From NCBI RefSeq assembly GCF_964340395.1, contig NC_135569.1, positions 2,155,400 to 2,219,399 of the forward strand: a stretch of DNA of 64,000 bases. The letters run 5' to 3'. The DNA is from Glandiceps talaboti (taxonomy: Eukaryota > Hemichordata > Enteropneusta > Spengelidae). This document shows, piece by piece, positions 55,427 through 64,000 of the stretch; positions within the stretch are counted from its first letter, which is position 1, and every line of letters begins with the position of its first letter. The translations under genes and the position numbers were made by a program. The notes under the pieces were generated by a model that saw only the letters and a list, made by a program, of their open reading frames with translations, did no database searches and had not been told where the DNA came from.

Positions 55427-55668
55427 CATTTACATAATGACTTCATTTGAATAATGTTTCCATGGTTAGAATCCAGTTATCAGGCGTTCATTTACATAAT
55501 GACTTCATTTGAATAGTGTTTCCATGATTAGAACCAGGTTATCTGGTGTTCATTTACATAATGACTCTATTTGAATATTTTCATGGTTAGAATCAGATTA
55601 TCAGGTGTTCATTTACATAATGACCTCATTTGAATAATGTTTTCATGGTTAGAATCAGGTTATTAGGT
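55427..55668. repeat. 63-bp tandem array, four copies
   Basis: Units carry GTTCATTTACATAATGACTT, CATTTGAATAATGTTTCCAT and GGTTAGAATC. ATTTGAAT and ATTTACAT are octamer-like but AT-rich by chance. Confidence 0.88.
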
Positions 55669-56589
55669 ACACACTTTCAAATAGCAATAACCGACTTGTT
55701 CACAGTTCTCAAGACAAGCATTGGTTTTGGGCTTCACTAAAATAAACATTGCGTTTTAAATTTGTGACACCCACTTTAAGTGCTTAGAAATTACCTACAA
55801 ATCATCTTTTCTTTTACCACAATGAAAATTCACAAAGACTGTTGAAGTAATGTAAAGAAATCTTGTTTGATAGTTTTCTTAAAAGCAATCCAGAGTTGAA
55901 CTTCTGGCTTTATGACAAAACTTATTTAATTACTTTTACCAAGCTTTTAAAAAGGATAGGGCAAGGGCATGTTTTCGTAATTGGCTCTTTTCACCTTTTG
56001 TGCACAGTAACACTGGAACACAAAGATTGTAAAACTGTAATTTGATGACAATCTTATTTCATTACAGCCAAATTTGACATTCCACTCTGTCGAATCACAC
56101 ACTTGCATTGTGATGATTCACAAGAAAACCCACTTTCAATCATTTCAACTCACAACAAACACTTCTGTCTTTAACAGAAAGTACATTACTCCTGAGTTCT
56201 TACCCTATTTCTACTTATATATTTTCCATTTACACGCTTCTGAATTGAGAGCCATCTTTCAACAAAAATCAATAGTCATACACAGACACTTTATCTATTG
56301 AAGTGTTCATTGACAATATTACAGCCGATATTTCCATTAAAATGCCATTGACTAGACCAAATGGCTAATGTGCTCATTTTATCTTATCTAGGATCTGCTG
56401 ACGCTGGTTTTATCACTTGTCAAAATTAATGAAATGTTATCATTCTTTGCAGTGGTAAGATCAAATTTTCTTTTTATAGGTGGATCACACAAAACGCACA
56501 CATGTCTATCATGATCAGTTTTCTTTCAAAATTGAGCCCTAGGAATAGGATGTTGTCAGCTTTTTGTCAGTGACTATAATAGTGAAATG

Positions 56590-56755
56590 GGAGAATGAAT
56601 ATTCATGGACTCTGGGTTCATACATAAAGTAATGAAAATTTCTACTCACAGAGTGATAAATTCTTGGAAGTACATTGTAGTACACCCCTGACAATGCTGA
56701 CAAGATGTCAGTGAAAATTTGTGATTCAGTTCCAAGAACTTTTTGACTTTTGACT
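56590..56755. repeat. dispersed repeat, copy 2
   Basis: Matches 46165-46345 in order: ATTCATGGACTCTG, ATGAAAATTTCT, CAATGCTGACAAGATGTCAG and TTCCAAGAACTT, with indels. Confidence 0.65.
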
Positions 56756-59257
56756 AATACTGAAATATTGTATGTTTTCCATCAGACTAGGACTACATGT
56801 ACAACAACCAAATTAACAGTATTTTGAAAAGTTGGAGAGTTCCAAGAAATAGTTCATATTTTACCATATTGGGACAGCTGTCAAAATACCTGGAATAGAA
56901 AGTAGGTAAATAGTGCAATTTCATTTTTCATCTGTTTTCAGATAATTACATGATATGAGTTTTGATAGCAAAGATAATAAAAAGAAAAAGATTAAGTTTG
57001 TGACTGCGATAAGAATGGCTTTGTCGGTATCGTTTTACTATGATCTCTGGAGAATGTCCACTACCAAACGATTCCACTTCATGATTTAACTATGTGGACA
57101 GGATAAGTTTACCTTTCTATTAGGGTGACTCTTTTTATCTCTATGTTTCTCATGACCTAACCAACCTCACATTTCCTCAATCCAGTAAAATAAAAAATTG
57201 ATGCCCTCTACACCAGGGTTTAGAAATAAAATTATTTATGACATCACCAATGGTAAGATCTGGCTACCTCATAACCACATATCTGGGCAAAAATTATCGT
57301 TTATTGCTGAAATATGAGATGTTCAGACTGTTAAAAGTACAACTATGAATTTACAGCATCACCAACATGTATACATACACACTTACTTTCTTTTCTATTT
57401 TTTTAACCCAATCAAGTGACCCATAATTTTAAAATATTTACGATGAGAAACATAAAATAAATAAGGTCATCCTTATAACCTTGATTAATTCCCAGTTTAT
57501 AAATAGTGTTTATAAATAGTTACAACTCTTACAATTTTCTGTTTACTATCTCCCCCATTTTAACATATCAAGGAGCATTTTTCAATTTGTGAAAGAGCAC
57601 AAGATATCTAGAACAGCCACAAGAAGTAGGTGCCCTAAATACATGCCAAAGATTCAAGATGAATATTTCACCCAGAGTCAATAAATTGCACTGCTAAGTT
57701 AACTGGACACAATGATACTTACCGCGGGGCATACCTTAGTAATCACATTACTTTTCCTTCCTTTCCTCACACAAAGTAATTATGCCTAAATTGGAAAACT
57801 CCAAGGAGAGAGGCAAATATTATGACGCTAATCGCCATCAGAGATTCCTCATACTTTTTACTTGTTACTCCCATGGAGGCCAAGATAAGCAGTTAATGAA
57901 TTCAGGAAATAAAAATAATCGAATATCTCTTTTGACAGGTGACACTCACTATAGATAAAGTTGCAGTGCCTGTGGGAATTGTATTTTTACAGGGTAGTAG
58001 CAGTCCAATATCATAAAATGATATGGTCACTTATTATAGACTCCTTCAATTCAATGGGATTCCTATCATATCATGTAGATTGACCTCCAGCATACCACAT
58101 TAGTGGTCACAAACTCATATGCTTCCAAAAATTCAGATATTCCATTTTTGAAAAACTACATTTTTAATTCAAAATTTTGATAAGATATAAAGGACTAAGT
58201 TTCTTTCTATGATACCAGTCTAAAATAAAATTGCTATCTGCTAAAAAGTTACAGAAAAACAAACCAAATAATTTTGGTAGAAAAGTAACACAATTTTGTC
58301 ATCACAGAATTCACATGTTATTTCTAGGATGCCAAAAATCAAATTCATAAATGAGTAGTATTTGTATTCCAGTCTAAAATAAAAGTTGAAATATGACAAA
58401 AAAATCACATATTATTAAAAAATATTTCAATGGATAATGTTCCCAGTAACCATAGGATTCACAACAAATCAAAGGTCCAACAACTTCCTATTTATAGGTA
58501 ACAGTATATGTAAACTACAAATGGGTGGTTTTATTAAACAAAATATCAAAATATTCATGATGGCGAACAAAGGAATTTTTTGACATAACATGATAAACGA
58601 ATATCAGGAACATCATTTTGAAAGAATAAGAAAGACTGAATAGGTTTATTTATTGTACTAGCCTAGGGATGCTAATTGTCCAGTATTTCAAGATTAGCGT
58701 CATCTTCCTGCTGTTTCCTCTTTCAAACCATAATTTTCATTTCCTTTCTGTGATGAATGTTTTAATCAATAATTTTATTACATGTCATGAACAGAAAGGT
58801 CTACCTATCATTTTTAATTGTTTTGCCTCATTTGTAATCTCCCTAGGTGAACATCAAATAGTTGTCCATAGGGAACACTTACATCAAATAGCTTCCATCG
58901 GGAACACTTTTAATACTGTGATAGTATCAGATTTTTCTCAAGTTAAGGGGTCATGTTACAGAATATTCATCATATCTAGTGTAAAAAAGTGCCAAAACTG
59001 CCAAAGCTGTGCTTATTCTAATAAATGTTGGGCCAACTGTTTTTTTGTTTGTTTTTTCTTAGACTACCACAGTGTATACTCATAGTGATCCTGTGTATAT
59101 GTATGTAAAGTTAGGTTCAAGGTTGCATTATATCCACTATATTATATCGCTAGCTAATAATTTGACAGTCAAGTTCAAAACAAGTCTTTCCCAGTAGCAG
59201 GTTGATATGAGTGGAAATCAATGGCAGGTCACAGTGTCAATGCATGAAAGTGACAGA

Positions 59258-59575
59258 ATGCCATGTGAGTATTACTATTAATGTGGTGAATCACATGCTG
59301 TGTGAGTCTTACTATGCGGTGAATCTCATGCCGTGTGAGTCTTACTATTAGTGTGGCAAATCTCATGCCGTGTGAGTCTTACTATTAGTGTGGCAAATCT
59401 CATGCCGTTGAGTCTTACTATTAGTGTGGCGATCACATGACATATGTGAGTCTTACTATTAGTGTGGCGAATGTCATGACGCGTGAGTCTTACTATTTAG
59501 TGTGGTGAATCTCATGCCGTGTGACTCACTATGTTGTGAATCTTACAATGTGTGAGTGTTACTATTAGTGTGCCG
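59258..59575. repeat. 43-bp minisatellite, about eight copies
   Basis: Units read TGTGAGTCTTACTATTAGTG, TGGCGAATCTCATGCCG. Central units are almost identical and the ends are degenerate. Confidence 0.88.
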
Positions 59576-59888
59576 AACTTGTGTTTGCACATCAAGTGCT
59601 TACAGTGTTCTTTATGGAATACTTTCATTAAGTCATTGAAAATCTCAAAAAATAAAAATTAAAAAAATTAAATTGTTTGGGATTCTCTTAGTATAATACT
59701 TTAAAGACTTTGTAAATATTTGGCAGACTATGATCTGGTGTAATTTGTCGTTGAATATGTAAAAGAATTTCAAAAATCTGAAACTAAATGTACATGTACT
59801 CCTAACTGCAAACCATCTGTGTTTAAATATGGACCACGCATTTCTCATGAAGTGTTAATACCCACAGCAAAAAACTTTGATGTTATTT

Positions 59889-60274
59889 CCCAATAATTTT
59901 CTTCATTCAGCCAAGGAAAATACAAGTGACCTGAGGGGGCCTTTGTCACTATGAATAGGGAACTTGCAAACCTGCCATGTTGAATGTTGCATCATGGGAA
60001 ATGTGATGATAAATACTAATCAAATAGTATTGTAAACAATAATGTTACATTGTTTTCAACCACAAATAATCAATTCATAGTCATCCTGATTTTTGTGGGA
60101 GGTTTATTTTATCGGTAGCTTCAGATTAGGTATTATGATAACCACAGAAAATCCCATAGTCCTTTGCGTCTGAGCATGCTCAGTCTGAATTGCAAGTTCC
60201 CTATTGTAAGACATGTAGTGACAACCCTTAGGTCTGTCACAAGTATTTGCTGGCTGAATGAAGAAAAATATTGG
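59889..60274 (-). mobile_element. CTAAGGGG-family foldback element, split by another MITE
   Basis: The left arm (CCAATAATTTTCTTCATTC, CAAGTGACCTGAGGGG, TTTGTCACTA) and right arm (TAGTGACAACCCTTAGG, GAATGAAGAAAAATATTGG) are inverted copies of each other and of 48360-48499. Between them, at the loop, sits the MITE at 59956-60203. Its flank to about 60365 is the inverse of 48252-48359. Confidence 0.88.
59956..60203 (-). mobile_element. TAGGGAAC-family MITE, copy 2, nested
   Basis: It runs from TAGGGAACTTGCAA to TTGCAAGTTCCCTA, a perfect 14-bp terminal inverted repeat, 248 bp in all, in the opposite orientation to 18485-18725. It shares that copy's CTGAGCATGCTCAG palindrome and CCCATAGTCCTTTGC stretch. 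Inserted in the loop of an older foldback element. Confidence 0.88.
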
Positions 60275-60739
60275 AGAATAACATAATAATACCAATGCCA
60301 GTAAATATCAAAGAAAAATTGGGGAAAGTAATGGCAATTTTGAATGTTTTGACTCATATTTTGAACACAGCAGAACCAGTGATGTAGACAGGCATTGTCT
60401 TGACATAGACAGACATTGTCATGAAGTAGAACAACCAGATTATACATTCCATATTTTTTGTTCAACTTGGCTTGTGCTTGTATAGAGCTATAGAAAGCTT
60501 ACCCTGAACTTAGCTGGGTACTTTGATCCGATGCCTGCAAGGTATAGAGTTTTCTGTCATCACTATATAATTACATGCCATCGTTAATAGAGAAACAGTA
60601 TAACTTTCCCATAAAAAATATTCCTAACATATGTGGTCAATTACAGGGAGATATTAAATTAATAGAAGATAATGCAAACAGCTGATATAAATTTTATCAT
60701 TCAGGTCAAAGAAATACTAGAAGTGTGATATAATTAGAT

Positions 60740-61055
60740 TTTCTTCCTAACACTTTCTTCCAGTCAGCTAAAACAAATAAATATGAGTGACATAAGGGGC
60801 CTTATCACTACGGGTTGAAGATGAGAAGTGATAACTTGACCCTAATGTGTTGAGAGTATCTTCTGACAGAAAAATAATGAGATATTAGTATTATATAAGA
60901 AAAAAAATTGAGAAATAATATGGTAATTATTAAATGTTTTGATTTATAATTTCAGCACTGCAGAACTAATGATATTGGCATTTGGCGTAAGGTAGGGCAA
61001 CAAGGGTATAAATCCTATGTTTTCTGTTTGAATATGTTCAGCCTCACTTACATGT
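60740..61055. mobile_element. CTAAGGGG-family element, diverged copy
   Basis: Carries TTTCTTCCAGTCAGCTAAA, GAGTGACATAAGGGGCCTTA, TCACTACGGG, then AATGTTTTGATTTATAAT, GGGTATAAATCCTATG and GAATATGTTCAGCC, in the order seen beside the 60-kb copy. It follows that copy directly. Confidence 0.6.
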
Positions 61056-63439
61056 GGTAAAATACATGCATGTTGAAAACAGAGTTTGCTGTAATAGTTC
61101 AGACAACCTTCAACATTTGTGTATACATGCTGGTAACTGGTTGAAAAGATCAATTTTCTTTCATGGAATATTTTGTATGTATCAAGGCGACGCTACCAAG
61201 CCCGATGCTGCTAGAACTACCATGCCCAGACACTATGGCCATATCAATGTAACCGTGCCCAGACACTGCTACTATCTTCCCAGTAATAGGTTTCAAGATT
61301 CCAACATTTCATCAGCTGTTCTTGTAAACACAGAGAAGCTATTTACACCCAATTTCTTCATTCATACTGCTTGATTTGCAATCTAATTCACCATAGGGAA
61401 AGAAATACTCCAAATGCTTCCATTTAGGAGAAGCTGTCTGTCATACCAGGGGATCGAATAACTGACATCTGTTAACGGCCAACACAGTCTACTAATAAAA
61501 GAGAAAGTACCAGTGACAGGTCTGCATGTTATGTTCTTATCCGTTTACAAGAATAACATACCTACATTGCAGGCTTAAGTTGTAATGGATGCTTAGATAA
61601 AGAGATGACGGAGATGGCCTATGAGGCAACCAAAGATATTTTGGAGAGGATGTCTCAATTAAAAGAGATGGTGTTGTTATGACCTTGTCCCCAGGTGATG
61701 GTTAAATGCCAAGGTAAACAGAGACAGGTATTTCTAGTTAGGAAGTTGTCATCCTGTGTAAGACTGTTTATAGCTGACTTGGTGCTGTGACTGTTCACAT
61801 TATCATTAGTAGTGCAGGCACTGGCCTTTAGGGTCATAAACTATCATTAGCAAACTTGCAGGATACTCGTCCTGTTTATTGACCAATCTTTTAAAGGCCA
61901 GGGATTAATCCAAGATTCTCACATTTAGTGTTATCTTATCAATGGACCCAGAATGAGTACATAGGAATCTGGACCAACTCATTTCAATAACTGCCAATTG
62001 CTTTTCATACCTAAATTATAACACTAATTCGAACAGGGCCTTTAATTGAAACAGAGGAACTTATATTTGTTGCTAAGGTACCCAATTTGTCTTGGTACTC
62101 CAAGTCTTTCAACCCCCCCCACGTTACTTGATCTCTAATGATTAATACATGTCACTGCTTAGATGTTGAATGACATCTCAAACAGCAATGTATGAAAGGT
62201 CATTAAAAGGCTACACTTACACTTTGCCCTCTGATTTGACATACTCGCTCAACATTGCCAAGCCAGATAGTCATGCATGTCTCTTGGTTACTACAAATAT
62301 ATACACCTATGGCTTAAATTGAAAGTGTACAAATTTGATTCTGGAGTCTTAGTAATTCAAGTAAACACATTCATTTATTCATTATACTCCAGAAATTCAC
62401 TCCTGAAGACACATGAACAGAAACAGTTATGAAGTTGCATTGTATGAATTCATACCTTTAACATTATTGTGTGATGATACAAAACTGTCCTCTATACTAA
62501 GGCTTCATAAACTGAAGCAATTATGACTTAGCTCTATGTGCAGTCTAGCATGAATTCCCAGTTTCAAACAGTCCCATGTGTATATATATAATATTGTCCT
62601 TATTGAAGGACATCTGAACTGAAATGATCATGAACTTGCTTCTGTGTGTAAACATGCATGAAATCCCACTTGCATGTATATAAAATTAATGTAAAATTGC
62701 CCTCCTTACGACACCTGAACTGAATCATGTACTGCTTTCTGAGTGAGAGAGCATGAATTCAAACTTTCACAGACTATAGTTTTAATGCTGACTTGATCCT
62801 CTCAGTAGACATGCATATGGAACAATTAAATCTACAATACTTGCATGCTATGCACATGTCCAATGCTCAACAGCATAATCGTTACAAGATAGTGAGTGGG
62901 GAAATTGCTGTTGAATGAATTCATGACCTTGTAATCTCACCATGCACCTGTATATAATCCACAAACCAGCATACTGTGACTGTATTTCTATTCATACAGT
63001 GATAGCAAATGACTTAGCTGAATATTAGATATCAAAGATAACATGTTGAGACACTATTTGACTTTTGACTCTAACCGGGAGACAATTTATCTTCAACAGT
63101 GTCCCTCCTGCCTGCAGGAACTGGAAATTAGGCCTGTTTTGTTTTCATAACCACTATAATCACTAGTTCTGCACTCTCCATGAGTTGTTGTTTCTCTCAA
63201 CATCTTGTCAATCTAGTTTGACCTGCTTTCCTTTCAGGACTTGGAGAGAGTTCAACTAGTCACTGGCATTTGCACTTTACTGACTCTAGACAAACACTTT
63301 TAGGTACATGTATACATGGCGTTCCACTTGAACAACCCTACCTACATGATGACTGGGAATATGCCACATAAAGGCAATATCATCAACAATATTTCCTTTA
63401 AAAAGATTCAACCAAAATATAGGTATCACAATTCTGACA

Positions 63440-63755
63440 TCCTGCCCAAAAGGTCACAGATTACCATAATTTATAAAGGTAGAAAGATCTATTTCACAAA
63501 TGGGTAGATTCAATCAAAATACATGCATTATGGTTGCACTTGAACTATCCTGCCCAAAAGGTCACAGGTAGCAGGAAACACACATTACAAAGGTAGAAAT
63601 ACATATATTTTCAATTTATAAAGGTAGAAAGATCTATTTCACAAATGGGTAGATTCAATCAAAATGTATTATGGTTGCACTTGAACTGTCCTGCCCAAGG
63701 GTCACAGGCAGCAGGAAACACACATTACAAAGGTAGAAATACATATATTTTCATA
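63440..63755. repeat. 145-bp tandem duplication, just over two copies
   Basis: AAAGGTAGAAAGATCTATTT recurs at 63476 and 63620, along with ATGGTTGCACTTGAACT, CCTGCCCAA and GCAGGAAACACACATTACAA. Copies are close, so it is fairly recent. Confidence 0.85.
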
Positions 63756-64000
63756 TGGGAGATATAATCAACATACATACATCATCTGTATAGTGTTGCA
63801 CTTGAGCTATCAAGCACCATCTGCAGGAAGAACTAATGACATTGCTTGTTAAGAGATACATTAACTTTCCTATCCATTTATCCTCAAATTGAAAGGTGAA
63901 GGAAATTACAAGTTCATGGTCACAATCTATCAAACACTTCAGAATCTGTTAAGAGTAGTAGAAGCATTGTCATAATCCAATTGAAAATTGTCACATATCT

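Larger units (their letters stand above)
45023..64000. other. about 19 kb with no recognised exon, probably FBXO42 intron
   Basis: I looked on the - strand for the expected F-box and first-kelch sequences of FBXO42 and found none. I also see no other gene on either strand. The region is AT-rich with many tandem arrays and foldback elements. Stretches not listed separately, for example 45.1-46.1, 50.1-52.0, 56.8-58.6 and 61.1-63.4 kb, hold nothing I can name. Confidence 0.5.

Noticed and set aside
58669-59085. 138-codon + strand open frame
   Set aside because: AT-rich composition (Phe, Ile, Asn, Ser), no family resemblance, no splice context, and a small tandem repeat inside.
60503-60541. Exon-like stretch on the - strand between CTTGCAG and GTAAGC
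   Set aside because: Only about 38 nt, no match to the missing FBXO42 sequence, and next to repeats. Good splice motifs occur by chance in 19 kb.

Overview
The window is animal nuclear DNA: AT-rich, with spliced genes (GT-AG introns), many short tandem arrays and many small foldback (MITE-like) elements. The gene content (an FBXO42 orthologue, a nucleolin, and a tandem family of RING/B-box genes) fits an invertebrate deuterostome such as a cephalochordate or hemichordate. That placement is inference; another marine invertebrate is possible.

Layout. (1) About 2.8-13.5 kb, + strand: three tandem intronless paralogues with the order RING, two B-boxes, coiled coil, DUSP domain, ubiquitin-like domain. 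The DUSP-UBL half closely resembles the N-terminus of the deubiquitinases USP4/USP15, so these look like E3 ligases carrying a deubiquitinase's regulatory module. The middle copy has a one-base frame break in an A7 run. (2) About 13.5-16.5 kb: a 35-bp CCAAT array, a 20-bp E-box palindrome and two perfect CRE sites between convergent genes. (3) 16.5-27.1 kb, - strand: a nucleolin gene, reconstructed here as 16 coding exons (1842 nt, 613 aa), with an acidic/basic N-terminus, three RRMs (vertebrates have four) and an RGG tail. Two of its introns each hold a related box C/D snoRNA-like sequence whose guides match one 28S rRNA segment. (4) 27.3-35.8 kb: no gene recognised; satellites and a cluster of foldback elements. 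(5) 35.8-45.0 kb, - strand: the last five coding exons of FBXO42 (kelch blades plus the Ser/Arg-rich C-terminal exon). (6) 45.0-64.0 kb: no exon recognised. The F-box and first kelch exons of FBXO42 must lie further along or are unrecognised, so this is probably a very long intron full of minisatellites and nested foldback elements.

The three TRIM-like genes probably act together as a recently expanded ubiquitin-ligase family. Nucleolin and its intronic snoRNA candidates share a role in ribosome biogenesis. FBXO42 is an SCF substrate receptor, so two of the three loci concern ubiquitin. All domain and family names rest on reading motifs against remembered family sequences; no search was run.
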